A DNA stretch of 51,980 nucleotides from NCBI GenBank assembly GCA_947853665.1, contig CANTXF010000048.1, positions 1-51,980 of the forward strand. Reading direction: 5' to 3'. Under the pieces are notes generated by a model. The model saw only the letters and a list, made by a program, of their open reading frames with translations, made no database searches and was not told the origin of the DNA. A program made the position numbers and the translations under genes. Positions 1 through 7,767 of the stretch are shown here, piece after piece; position 1 is the first letter of the stretch, and each line of letters starts with the position of its first letter. Source of the stretch: an uncultured Deferribacterales bacterium. Its GTDB lineage: Bacteria > Chrysiogenota > Deferribacteres > Deferribacterales > Mucispirillaceae.

Positions 1-1
1 C

Positions 2-148
2 GGAACTAACGGTTCCGCAGGCTTCCACTGCCAGACAAGCTGTCAGCTCCCTTACGGAAGCTGGAAGAACACGCCTGCCAAAAACTGCATAGTGTGTCAT
101 AAAACAAGGCCCGTTCTTTCCACAGGAGCCTTGCACGCGATAAATTAA
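2..148 (+). CDS. C-terminal end of a c-type cytochrome-like protein (partial)
   Basis: The open frame enters from the left edge and ends at TAA 146-148. The 48 visible residues include a haem-attachment motif CIVCH and an upstream CQTSC, followed by a short tail ending LHAIN. This suggests the last haem of an exported, probably multihaem, cytochrome. The gene lies just upstream of the first MocR-like regulator, mirroring the exported protein next to the third regulator at the other end of the window. Substrate and full length cannot be seen. One CxxCH motif is weak evidence alone, but the Cys-rich context supports the call. Confidence 0.6.
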   Translation, partial: GTNGSAGFHCQTSCQLPYGSWKNTPAKNCIVCHKTRPVLSTGALHAIN

Positions 149-184
149 GACTACTGTACTTCCCATACAGTATGCCTCTATAAA

Positions 185-213
185 GTAAGGCGGCCGTTTT
201 TTGGCCGTCTTAC
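185..213 (+). terminator. Hairpin after the cytochrome fragment
   Basis: An 11-bp stem (GTAAGGCGGCC with GGCCGTCTTAC, one G-U pair) closes a GTTTTTT loop 37 bases after the stop codon. The T-run is in the loop rather than after the stem, so it is a weak terminator or a structured leader element rather than a textbook one. Its 3' arm touches an ACCGTAT sequence at 212, close to the repeats of the regulator promoter. Confidence 0.4.
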
Positions 214-228
214 CGTATTTCAGTATAT

Positions 229-287
229 ACCGTCCCCGTATGTTTTTATAAACCGTCCTTTGTAACATAAACCCCCGATTTTATAAT
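229..287 (+). promoter_or_regulatory. Promoter of the first MocR-like regulator with paired ACCGTCC repeats
   Basis: ACCGTCC occurs at 229-235 and again at 252-258, a pitch of 23 bp (two helical turns). The second copy abuts a -35-like TTGTAA (260-265), 16 bp from a perfect -10 TATAAT (282-287). The start codon follows at 305. Paired direct repeats are the known operator form of MocR proteins such as GabR and PdxR, so autoregulation is inferred. The same pair recurs at three other promoters in the window. Confidence 0.6.
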
Positions 288-304
288 CTCCGAACGGAGA
301 CTTT

Positions 305-1729
305 ATGAATAAAGAGCTTATGCCTCATAAATATCTTCAAGTGGCGGGCTTGATAGAAAAATATATCAGGAGCAATCGTCTTCTGCCCGGTTCCAAACTG
401 CCCGGCGGCCGAAAACTGGCGGAAATTCTTTGTGTGAGCAAAAACACGGTTTATGAGGCTCTCGAACTTCTTCAAAGCAACAGTAAAATTGAAATAATAA
501 AGGATTCCGGCTCCTATGTATCTAAGGAAGCATGGTTTGGCGGCGAAACAAATTCTCCGGATTGGGAAAAATATGTGCGTCTTGGCTATCAGAGGCCTGT
601 AAGGAGTTCTTTTAAGCATCTTTGCCATAAGGTAAGCGGCCGGGATACCATTTATCTAAGCCTGACATCTTTTGCCGACGAGTTTGGGTGGAACGAGGTG
701 CTTTCCGAGGCTATAGGGTCTTTGGTAAACGATGCCGTTACGGTTTCGTCTTTAGGCTCTTACGATGTGCGCGGGCCTTATTCTTTGCGGCGCGAGGTAG
801 CTTCATATCTTAAGCATAAGGGAATAGTTGTTTTGCCGGATGAAATAATACTGGCTCCGAGCGTAAGCATCGCTTTTGATATCGTATCGAGGGGGCTTTT
901 CAGCAGCGGAAGCACTCTTTATCTGCCGGAAAGCTCCGGGGCAAACGGTATTGTCGGTTTAAAATCTCTGGGAGTGGATGTGGTGTGCGTACCTGAAGAC
1001 GGAGACGGTATAATGGTGGATATGCTTGAAAATATAGGCACGTCTTATAAACGTTCCGCGGTAATCGCGGCCCCTTCCTCCGAAAGCCTTAAATGCCGAA
1101 CAATGAGCGCCGCTCGTAGACGGAAGCTGCTTAATTTATGCGTTTCTCAGAAAATGCCTTTAATAGAGTGTGACGTAATGAGTGATTTTTATCCCGAATC
1201 GCCGCTTTCTATTAAAGCTATCGATAAAAACGACTGCGTTATATATATGGGTTCTCTTCCTCAGCAGTGTTTGTTCGGCGTTAATACTGCCTGGATTGTG
1301 GCTAATGAATATCTGGCCGACAGATTTTCAGAAGTCGCGGCAAATATATATCACTACCCGTTTAATATAAACTATGCGGTTATTGAAAAATTACTTGCAA
1401 GTGGTGCATATTACAGATTTATAAAAAATTTTCTTACCGATATGGAAAGGCGTATCGCTGTTACTAACGATTTGCTGGACGAATATCTTTATAAATACGC
1501 CCGCTGGAACCGTAAACCGCGGTACGGCATGTTTGAGCTTGATTTCGGAAATGAAACCATTGTGAAAAGAATGTTTTATTCTGATTCTCCGGTAGTTTTT
1601 CTTACGGATATCAGGCTCGATTCTTCCGATAAATCCAGTATTTATATCGCTCCTTTAGGAATTCCCGAAAATAAATTAAGGGAAGGAATAAAGATCCTGG
1701 GCAGTCTTGCCGCCGAGTGTTCTATTTAA
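305..1729 (+). CDS. MocR-like transcription regulator without the PLP lysine (copy 1)
   Basis: The 474-residue protein has a GntR-type winged helix at about residues 8-75, with recognition-helix core VSKNTVYEALE, then a fold-type-I aminotransferase-like domain. Canonical MocR proteins bind PLP through a lysine in a GSFSK-type motif. Here that stretch reads GSLPQQ, placing Gln320 at the lysine position. The EDD motif that contacts the pyridine ring reads ECD. The domain is therefore probably a sensor or dimerisation scaffold that does not form a PLP aldimine. The ATG has GGAGA 5 bases upstream. It lies directly upstream of a molybdopterin reductase operon and shares repeat-type operators with it, so local control is inferred. 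Regulator identity is secure; the ligand is unknown. Confidence 0.88.
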   Translation: MNKELMPHKYLQVAGLIEKYIRSNRLLPGSKLPGGRKLAEILCVSKNTVYEALELLQSNSKIEIIKDSGSYVSKEAWFGGETNSPDWEKYVRLGYQRPVRSSFKHLCHKVSGRDTIYLSLTSFADEFGWNEVLSEAIGSLVNDAVTVSSLGSYDVRGPYSLRREVASYLKHKGIVVLPDEIILAPSVSIAFDIVSRGLFSSGSTLYLPESSGANGIVGLKSLGVDVVCVPEDGDGIMVDMLENIGTSYKRSAVIAAPSSESLKCRTMSAARRRKLLNLCVSQKMPLIECDVMSDFYPESPLSIKAIDKNDCVIYMGSLPQQCLFGVNTAWIVANEYLADRFSEVAANIYHYPFNINYAVIEKLLASGAYYRFIKNFLTDMERRIAVTNDLLDEYLYKYARWNRKPRYGMFELDFGNETIVKRMFYSDSPVVFLTDIRLDSSDKSSIYIAPLGIPENKLREGIKILGSLAAECSI

Positions 1730-1737
1730 AGCTTAAA

Positions 1738-1784
1738 ACCGGCCTATGATATTTTTTTGAAGCGTCCTTGTAAAAATACCCTCC
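1738..1784 (+). promoter_or_regulatory. Repeat cluster upstream of the first molybdopterin reductase
   Basis: ACCGGCC (1738-1744) and AGCGTCC (1761-1767) sit 23 bp apart, the same pitch as in the regulator's own promoter. A third related copy, ACCCTCC, is at 1778-1784. The second copy is followed by TTGTAA (1768-1773). A TATAAT is present at 1798-1803, but no good -35 stands 17 bp before it; the third repeat covers that place. This would suit an activator-dependent promoter. The copies are less perfect than at the other sites. Confidence 0.45.
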
Positions 1785-1841
1785 CGATATGCAAATATAT
1801 AATCATACCGGTACAGCAATAATATTATTTGGAGGGAGCCG

Positions 1842-4484
1842 ATGAATATTAAAAAATTTTTAGAACGGGGGGCTCTTTCGAGGCGTAATTTGTTGAAAAG
1901 CTTCGGGGGGGGGATAGCTGTCGCTGCTTTTCCCGGTTGCAGCAAAGATGACGATGGAGACGCGCTTATTTTCGAAACAGCCGATTCGAACCCGCCTTCC
2001 GTTCTGCCTGAAAAGACCTTTAAGGGCGCTTGCAGGCCTAATTGCTGGAACTCCTGTATGCTGGATGTTACTGTCAGGGGCGATAAGGTTGTCAGAACAA
2101 AGAGAGCCAGGCTTGGAACGGATGAAACCGGGTTGAACGGTCTCAATGAGGAAGGTTATTACGACAGGATATGTCTGCGGGGCTTGTCTCATGTGCAGAG
2201 GATGTATAGCCCGGATAGAGTATATTATCCGCTTAAACGTATGGATGACCGTGAAAGGGGAGATCTTAACGGCTTTAAGCGGATATCATGGCAGGAGGCA
2301 ATGAATACCATATCCGGTAAATTTCATGAAATAATTTCGGCTTACGGCAGTCGGGCCGTGGCTTTTATTACCGGCTCCCAGGCATACGGTGAAACTACCG
2401 GCGTAGGGCCTTACGGCAGGCTTGCGTCCTCGCTTAATGCTTCGAGCATAGCGTCAAACGTAGATATGGCTCTTACTCTCGGGCTTCATAGGGTATTCGG
2501 CCCGGATAGGTTTCCGTTTTTCGATTCCAACGAGCTTTCCGATATGCCTAACGCGCAGACTATATTTGTATGGGGTTCAAATATTTCTGAAACTCAGGTT
2601 CAGTCATGGCATTTTCTCGCCGATGCCCTTGACGAGGATAAACGTCGTAAAATAGGCAAAACCGGAAGGGCGACAATGGTCGCCATAGACCCTATGTTTA
2701 CCGTAGCCGCTTCAAAAGCGGATTATTACGTTTCTCCCAGGCCAGGTTCCGATACGGTTATCGTTCTTGCCATGCTTCGGGAGATAATGCATGTCCGCCG
2801 GGAATGGACGGATTGGGAGTATCTCTTTAACGATACGGTAGCGCCATTTCTCATAAGGGAAGATACGAAAGATTTTCTTAAGCAGTCCGATATAACCGGC
2901 TCAGATTCCGATAACGGCTATGTTGGCCTTACAATTGACGGTTCTTTTAGTTATACGTCTCCGAATGAAAAAGGCAAACCGGTGTTTTCCGGCACATATT
3001 CCGATTATGATCAGGAAGGGGATAATATATCCGTTAGTCTTGCGAACGGCGGGGCCGTTAATGTTTCCACAGCATATGCGCTGCTGAAAAATCATGTGGC
3101 GGAATGGACTTACGATAAATGTATGGAGTACGCCAACGTTAACGAGGAAACACTTAAAAAGCTTACGGAGCTTTTCGCGGCTCCCGAAAACAAGCCTGTA
3201 ACCGTATATCCCGGTTTCGGCACAGATCACTACAGCAACGGCCATCATTTTGCCCACGCTCTTGCTACGCTGTCCTGCATTACAGGCAACGTGGGCAAAC
3301 CTGGTGCGTCCTGCGGTCTTTTTATTCCGTTCGGTTTTGTTTTGAATACCGTTCCTCTTGCGAGCGGCGGTGCGTCTTCAAATATCCCTTATCTCCAATG
3401 GCGGGATGTTATGGATACGGGAAAATTCCGCGGCGAGGATTATCCCATAAAGGGCCTCTGGATGGCTGGCGGCAATCAGATAAGCAATATGGGCGATCAG
3501 AAGCAGAATTTTATCGACGGAATAATCCCTAAGCTGGATTTTATAGTATGTTCCGAAGTGGTAATGACGGATTCCGCCAGATACGCCGATATAATTCTTC
3601 CAGCCGCCTACTGGTTCGAGGCTCCCGATATCGTTGCTAAAGCCAACCACCCCTTTGCCGTTATTAACGAGAAAGCCGTAGAGCCTGTCGGAGGAGCGGT
3701 AAGCGACTGGAAAATAACCCAGCTTTTTGCCCAGGCTATGGATAAAAACGGAGCTTATAACATTTACAGGGATTTTGCGTATACGGAAGAAGAATATCTG
3801 GCAGAGCGTCTTAAGGGATCTGTGGACTATAAAGGGGACCCTATCACTTACGAGCGCCTTAAAGAAGAAAAATCAATAAGGTATCTCAGCAATCTTGCTA
3901 AAAACGGGCCCTTTATTTTCGGGGAGGACGGTATCTATAAAGGCAACGCCACAATGAGGGCCGAGTTTTATGCCAATAATATGAATTTAATGATGCTTAC
4001 CCTTTATTATATGAACCTCGGCAGGGATTTTACCGAGGAGGAACGGGCCTTTGAACGTCTGCCAAGCTGGGAAAAACCCATAGAGGCCTGGGACGGCCCG
4101 GGAAAGGACGACGCTCTTACGGCAAAATATCCTCTTGCTTACCAGCAGGAGCATACCAGATGGCGCGTTCATTCCCAATGGTTTCACGTGGAGTGGCTTA
4201 TGGAGCTTGCAGGCGAGCCTTTCGTTATGATTAATCCGCAGGACGCCGGGGATATTAAAACCGGCGATATGGTAAAAGTTTATAACGACCGCGGTTACGC
4301 TCTTGTTAAAGCCAGAGTTACGGAAAAAATGAGGCCGGGCCAGGTCAGCATACCCAAAGGGTACCAGCGAAGCCAGTTTAAAGGCGGCGGGTATCAGGAG
4401 CTCACAACCGTTAAATATCACCCGGCAGCAGTGAACCAGGCTTTCTATGACGCGCGGGTAAAAATTGAAAAAGCTGATATATAG
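1842..4484 (+). CDS. Exported molybdopterin oxidoreductase, catalytic subunit (DMSO reductase family)
   Basis: The 880-residue protein starts with a twin-arginine signal (SRRNLLKSFGGG) ending in FPGC-SKDD, which resembles a lipobox, so it is probably a TAT-exported lipoprotein. A [4Fe-4S] motif C-x3-C-x3-C with a fourth Cys in RICLRGL follows at about residues 63-110, then the molybdopterin domains and a C-terminal dinucleotide-binding domain (about 755-880). The family reduces or hydroxylates small molecules using the bis-MGD cofactor; the N-terminal region looks DmsA-like but the substrate is not predictable. The Fe-S subunit gene begins 12 bases downstream. No membrane anchor gene of the DmsC or NrfD type follows. 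GGAGGGAGCC precedes the ATG. Confidence 0.88.
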   Translation: MNIKKFLERGALSRRNLLKSFGGGIAVAAFPGCSKDDDGDALIFETADSNPPSVLPEKTFKGACRPNCWNSCMLDVTVRGDKVVRTKRARLGTDETGLNGLNEEGYYDRICLRGLSHVQRMYSPDRVYYPLKRMDDRERGDLNGFKRISWQEAMNTISGKFHEIISAYGSRAVAFITGSQAYGETTGVGPYGRLASSLNASSIASNVDMALTLGLHRVFGPDRFPFFDSNELSDMPNAQTIFVWGSNISETQVQSWHFLADALDEDKRRKIGKTGRATMVAIDPMFTVAASKADYYVSPRPGSDTVIVLAMLREIMHVRREWTDWEYLFNDTVAPFLIREDTKDFLKQSDITGSDSDNGYVGLTIDGSFSYTSPNEKGKPVFSGTYSDYDQEGDNISVSLANGGAVNVSTAYALLKNHVAEWTYDKCMEYANVNEETLKKLTELFAAPENKPVTVYPGFGTDHYSNGHHFAHALATLSCITGNVGKPGASCGLFIPFGFVLNTVPLASGGASSNIPYLQWRDVMDTGKFRGEDYPIKGLWMAGGNQISNMGDQKQNFIDGIIPKLDFIVCSEVVMTDSARYADIILPAAYWFEAPDIVAKANHPFAVINEKAVEPVGGAVSDWKITQLFAQAMDKNGAYNIYRDFAYTEEEYLAERLKGSVDYKGDPITYERLKEEKSIRYLSNLAKNGPFIFGEDGIYKGNATMRAEFYANNMNLMMLTLYYMNLGRDFTEEERAFERLPSWEKPIEAWDGPGKDDALTAKYPLAYQQEHTRWRVHSQWFHVEWLMELAGEPFVMINPQDAGDIKTGDMVKVYNDRGYALVKARVTEKMRPGQVSIPKGYQRSQFKGGGYQELTTVKYHPAAVNQAFYDARVKIEKADI

Positions 4485-4496
4485 GGAGAATAAATC

Positions 4497-5189
4497 ATGC
4501 CTCAACTTGTAATGGTAATAGATCAGAAACGTTGCATAGGCTGTCATTCCTGTTCCATAGCCTGTAAGCTTGAAAATAACCTGCCTAAGGATATGTTTTA
4601 TACGCGGGTTTATACCAACCGGGTCGCCTATGCAGGTGAAAATGAGCTTGGTATGGACGAACCGGAGGGTTCACACGTTATTTCCGGCGGCGGTTTCGTC
4701 AATACGCCGGACCGCAGGAGCCTTATGCTGAAATATTATACAAAAGGCTGCCAGCAATGCGCCAAACCGCTGTGTGTGGATGCGTGCCCTTATGAGGCTA
4801 CTTATAAAAGAGAAAAAGACGGTGTAGTAATAGTTGATTATGATAAATGTATCGGCTGCGGACAGTGCGTTACCGCGTGCCCTTATAATGCCCGGGTATC
4901 GGTAACGGGTGATGAGGAATATTATAAAGGCGCGCAGGATACGCCTGTCGGCGGTCAGGGTATACCGCCTCATAAAAAAAATACCGTTGAAAAGTGTACC
5001 TTCTGCTCTCACAGACTTGACGCGGGACTGAAGCCCGCCTGCATAGAGGCTTGCCCGGCAAGGGCCAGGTTTATAGGAGAGGAGGATAATCCGTCGAACG
5101 AAATTTATCCTATGCTGAACGGCGCCAGAGAAAAAGAGTGTCTTTTGCCGGAAAAGAATACGGAGCCATCCGTTTATTTTCTGAAATAG
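4497..5189 (+). CDS. Four-cluster ferredoxin-like electron transfer subunit of the first molybdopterin reductase
   Basis: The 230-residue protein has four Cys groups of the DmsB/PhsB type: CIGCHSCSIAC, CQQCAKPLCVDAC, CIGCGQCVTAC and CTFC...CIEAC. All sixteen cysteines expected for four [4Fe-4S] clusters are present. It has no signal peptide, so it would travel across the membrane folded with its TAT-bearing partner. The start follows AGGGAGA with good spacing, 12 bases after the catalytic subunit. A terminator follows, so the operon ends here with no quinol-oxidising membrane subunit. Confidence 0.93.
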   Translation: MPQLVMVIDQKRCIGCHSCSIACKLENNLPKDMFYTRVYTNRVAYAGENELGMDEPEGSHVISGGGFVNTPDRRSLMLKYYTKGCQQCAKPLCVDACPYEATYKREKDGVVIVDYDKCIGCGQCVTACPYNARVSVTGDEEYYKGAQDTPVGGQGIPPHKKNTVEKCTFCSHRLDAGLKPACIEACPARARFIGEEDNPSNEIYPMLNGAREKECLLPEKNTEPSVYFLK

Positions 5190-5203
5190 CCTAAAAGTAA
5201 AAT

Positions 5204-5232
5204 AAAAGCTCCGTTTTAAGCGGAGCTTTTTT
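5204..5232 (+). terminator. Rho-independent terminator of the reductase operon
   Basis: AAAAGCTCCG pairs with CGGAGCTTTT around a TTTTAAG loop, followed by a T-run. It ends the two-gene operon. The next 110 bases up to the opposing methylase gene show no further signal. Confidence 0.85.
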
Positions 5233-5346
5233 CTTATTTTCTTAAAAGTTTGTGTATCTGATATTCCGCTATTAAGCGTTATTAAAAATCTGTACGTTGT
5301 CTGCCATAATGTTTGCGCAGATGCGGTATACGGACCTTCCGTGGGT

Positions 5347-6039
5347 TTATTTTTTTATCATAGTCACCGACATATATACGTTTTCAGTATCGGGGAACCC
5401 TTTAGTAAGGTCGAATGTCCGCTGATTATCCATATAAGCGTTCAAAACCATAAATGCCGCGGACGGGTTATATTCCGCTAAATATTCTTTCAGTACCTTT
5501 CCCTTATCCTGAATTTTCATTATAAGCACTGTGTTGAACATGCTGGCGTACCTGTCGATTTCTTCCGCTTTTTCCGGCATACATATAACGCAGAAACCTT
5601 CTTTCCAATCGGCGACAGCTATCCCCGCCAGAGCTGCCGGAGCCATAAAAGACGATACTCCGGGCACGGCTTCTAGGGTTATGCCTCTTTCTCTGAAAAT
5701 CTTAAATAAAGCGCCGTAAGAGGTAAATACCGTTATATCTCCGAAGCCGGCATACGCCACCTTTTTACCCTGATTTAAAAAATCCTCGGCCGCCCGGACG
5801 ATTTTGAGATTAAATTCGGCGTGGGCTTTTTCGCCTGAATTTTCCGGAATTTCAAAGGATTTCAGCTTATGGCCGCAGTTTATTTTTTCCAATATGCTCC
5901 TGGAATCCGCTTCTCCGCCGTAGCCTCCCACTCCGGACGTAATTATTATATCCGCACTGTTCAGGATTTCAGCGGCTTTTATCGTCATATACTCGTAATT
6001 TCCCGGGCCCAGACTAACTGCGTAAATTACTTTTTTCAT
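5347..6039 (-). CDS. Tetrapyrrole methylase, CobI/CbiL-like (precorrin-2 C20-methyltransferase type)
   Basis: The 230-residue protein has the SAM-binding start VSLGPGNYEYMTIKAAE, then GFGDITVFTSYG and EAVPGVSSFMAPAAL, which match the GDP and PGxSS motifs of precorrin methyltransferases, most like CobI/CbiL. No other cobalamin gene is nearby. The gene instead diverges from modABC, and its promoter carries a ModE-type operator, so molybdate-linked regulation is inferred. ATG 6039 is preferred because GGAAAG lies about 8 bases before it; an in-frame GTG at 6045 is too close to that site. It may act on a tetrapyrrole other than precorrin-2. Confidence 0.75.
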   Translation of the reverse strand: MKKVIYAVSLGPGNYEYMTIKAAEILNSADIIITSGVGGYGGEADSRSILEKINCGHKLKSFEIPENSGEKAHAEFNLKIVRAAEDFLNQGKKVAYAGFGDITVFTSYGALFKIFRERGITLEAVPGVSSFMAPAALAGIAVADWKEGFCVICMPEKAEEIDRYASMFNTVLIMKIQDKGKVLKEYLAEYNPSAAFMVLNAYMDNQRTFDLTKGFPDTENVYMSVTMIKK

Positions 6040-6087
6040 AGACACTTTCCGTTATATGTGATAAAAATAAAACGTTTCTGATAGAGG

Positions 6088-6169
6088 CCCGCTCCCTCCG
6101 CCCCTGCGTATGGGAACAGGGGCGGAAGCAAGCAGCGATTTTGAAGGAGGTACCGGATGGGAGCCGGTA
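6088..6169 (-). ncRNA. Structured 5' leader of the tetrapyrrole methylase mRNA (riboswitch-like)
   Basis: On the minus strand the predicted transcript opens with a hairpin (TACCGG, 7-base loop, CCGGTA; 6151-6169) and then a 9-bp hairpin (CCGCCCCTG with CAGGGGCGG; 6098-6125). A third, competing pairing is possible between 6159-6167 (CCGGCTCCC) and 6088-6096 (GGGAGCGGG), with one mismatch. Both hairpin loops contain CCCAT. Mutually exclusive pairing suits a regulatory leader. I could not match it to a known riboswitch class. Confidence 0.4.
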
Positions 6170-6173
6170 AATA

Positions 6174-6203
6174 CGTTATATATTATTATGAATAACGTGT
6201 CAA
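6174..6203 (-). promoter_or_regulatory. Methylase promoter overlapped by a ModE-type operator
   Basis: Read on the minus strand, TTGACA (6203-6198) is 17 bp from TATAAC (6180-6175). The space between and the -10 are filled by a 24-bp dyad, 6174-6197, with arms CGTTATAT and GAATAACG separated by 8 bases. This matches the known ModE operator form CGTTATAT-N4-12-ATATAACG, including the 8-8-8 layout of the Escherichia coli modA site. Repression by a molybdate-sensing ModE protein is inferred; no modE gene is in the window. Confidence 0.65.
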
Positions 6204-6221
6204 TAGATTTTATCAAATTTA

Positions 6222-6251
6222 TTGACATTTTATGTTTTAATTTATATAACG
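6222..6251 (+). promoter_or_regulatory. modABC promoter with a ModE half-site on the -10
   Basis: TTGACA (6222-6227) is exactly 17 bp from TATAAC (6245-6250), the same hexamers and spacing as the divergent methylase promoter. The -10 forms the half-site ATATAACG (6244-6251). The opposite arm of a dyad is degenerate (TTTTATGT). Joint control of both promoters by molybdate is inferred. Confidence 0.7.
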
Positions 6252-6292
6252 TACTTGCGTCTTTAAAATAATATAGGGAAGGTGAGATTCTT

Positions 6293-7054
6293 ATGAAGAA
6301 ATTTATCGTTTCTTTTTTTTGTATTTTGGCCGTTGCCGTTTCTCCAGCCGCTTTTGCGGCTGAAAAAGTAATGGTATTTGCCGCCGCGTCCACGACCAAC
6401 GTGATGGACGAGGTTCTTGCCATTTATAATAAGCAGGGCGGGAACGCCTCCGGTTCTTACGACAGCTCCGGCAATTTGGCCAGGCAGATAAAAGCCGGCG
6501 CTCCGGCCGCTATTTTCATATCAGCGGACCAGAAGTGGATGAACGAGCTTGAAAATGAAAAGCTGATAGAACCTGGAACGCGCGTAAATCTTCTGGGCAA
6601 CTCTATCGTGCTCATAGCCAGGGCCGACAGCAAGCTGCCTGAAATAGACCTTTCTAAAAAACCTGACCTTGCCAAAATGCTGGGAGATGGCAGGCTTGCG
6701 ATAGGCAATCCGGAAAGCGTGCCTAACGGTACCTATGCCAAAGAAGGCTTTATAAAACTCGGCCTTTGGGACAGCATTAAAGACCATCTTGCCATGGCTC
6801 AGAATGTTCGCGTTGCACTTTCTTATGTTTCTATGGGAGAAACTCCCCTCGGAGTCGTTTTCGGTACGGATGCGGCCGCGGATAAAAACGTAAAAGTTCT
6901 TTCCGTTTTTCCGGCCGGAAGCCATGCCGACGTAAGCTATCCGTCGGCGATAGTCAAGGGCAAGGCTTCTCCGGAAGTGAAAAAGCTTTACGAATTTTTA
7001 CAGAGCCCGGAGGCCAAAGCCGTTTATAAGAAATACGGGTTTTCGGTAAATTAG
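6293..7054 (+). CDS. modA: Molybdate ABC transporter, periplasmic binding protein
   Basis: The 253-residue protein has a Sec signal peptide ending near AAFA-AEK and the ModA start VFAAASTTNVMDEV. SYDSSGNLARQI carries the Ser that binds the oxyanion, and the protein ends in a typical YKKYGFSV segment. It captures molybdate (or tungstate) for ModBC. GGAAGGTGAG precedes the ATG. It is the first gene of a tight modABC operon that would supply the molybdopterin reductases in this window. Confidence 0.95.
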   Translation: MKKFIVSFFCILAVAVSPAAFAAEKVMVFAAASTTNVMDEVLAIYNKQGGNASGSYDSSGNLARQIKAGAPAAIFISADQKWMNELENEKLIEPGTRVNLLGNSIVLIARADSKLPEIDLSKKPDLAKMLGDGRLAIGNPESVPNGTYAKEGFIKLGLWDSIKDHLAMAQNVRVALSYVSMGETPLGVVFGTDAAADKNVKVLSVFPAGSHADVSYPSAIVKGKASPEVKKLYEFLQSPEAKAVYKKYGFSVN

Positions 7055-7068
7055 GCCGATATCCTAAA

Positions 7069-7767
7069 ATGGAGTGGTTCTCTCTTGCTCCCGCTGAAAT
7101 AGAAGCCATAAAATTAAGCCTGCTGGTAGGTTTTTGGTCGGTAACGGCCAGTCTGCCGGCAGGCATATTTTTTGGCTGGCTGCTGGCGAGAAAAGATTTT
7201 TACGGCAAGTCCCTTCTCGACGGTATTCTTCATTTGCCTCTCGTTATACCCCCTGTTGTTACCGGTTTTATACTGCTTATTCTTTTCGGCAAGAGGGGTA
7301 TTATCGGAGCCTGGCTCGAACAGGTTTTCGGGTTTACTTTCGCTTTTAACTGGAAGGGCGCGGCTCTTGCAAGCGCCATAATGTCATTTCCTCTTATGGT
7401 CCGCGCTGTGCGTCTTTCCGTAGAAGGCATAGATACCGGGTTGGAGCAGGCTGCGAAAACGCTTGGCAGATCTCCCGCGGGGGTATTTTTCAGCATAACG
7501 CTGCCGTTGGCTGTCCCCGGTATTATCGCAGGCATAGTTTTGGCGTTTGCCAGAAGCTTGGGCGAGTTCGGTGCGACCATTACTTTCGTATCCAATATCC
7601 CAGGCGAGACCCGCACGCTTCCCATAGCTCTCTATTCACTGCTTCAGATTCCCGGAGGAGAGCCCGCCGCCGCGAAGCTTTGCGTTATATCCATAATTTT
7701 AGCTTTCGGAGCTCTTATAGTGTCGGAATATTTTGCGAAGCGTTCCAGGAAAACCAGGGAAAAATAA
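7069..7767 (+). CDS. modB: Molybdate ABC transporter, permease
   Basis: The 232-residue protein is an inner-membrane permease with about five to six membrane segments. The ABC-contact loop EAAKTLG-type motif is present as EQAAKTLGRSPAGVFFSITLPLAVPGI. The N-terminus MEWFSLAPAEIEAIKLSL matches ModB. There is no clear Shine-Dalgarno site before ATG 7069, so translation probably couples to modA, whose stop lies 14 bases upstream. modC starts immediately after its stop codon. Confidence 0.95.
   Translation: MEWFSLAPAEIEAIKLSLLVGFWSVTASLPAGIFFGWLLARKDFYGKSLLDGILHLPLVIPPVVTGFILLILFGKRGIIGAWLEQVFGFTFAFNWKGAALASAIMSFPLMVRAVRLSVEGIDTGLEQAAKTLGRSPAGVFFSITLPLAVPGIIAGIVLAFARSLGEFGATITFVSNIPGETRTLPIALYSLLQIPGGEPAAAKLCVISIILAFGALIVSEYFAKRSRKTREK

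Noticed and set aside
6088-6169. Known molybdenum cofactor riboswitch
   Set aside because: The strand and stem layout could not be matched to the Moco motif by eye; kept only as an unclassified structured leader.
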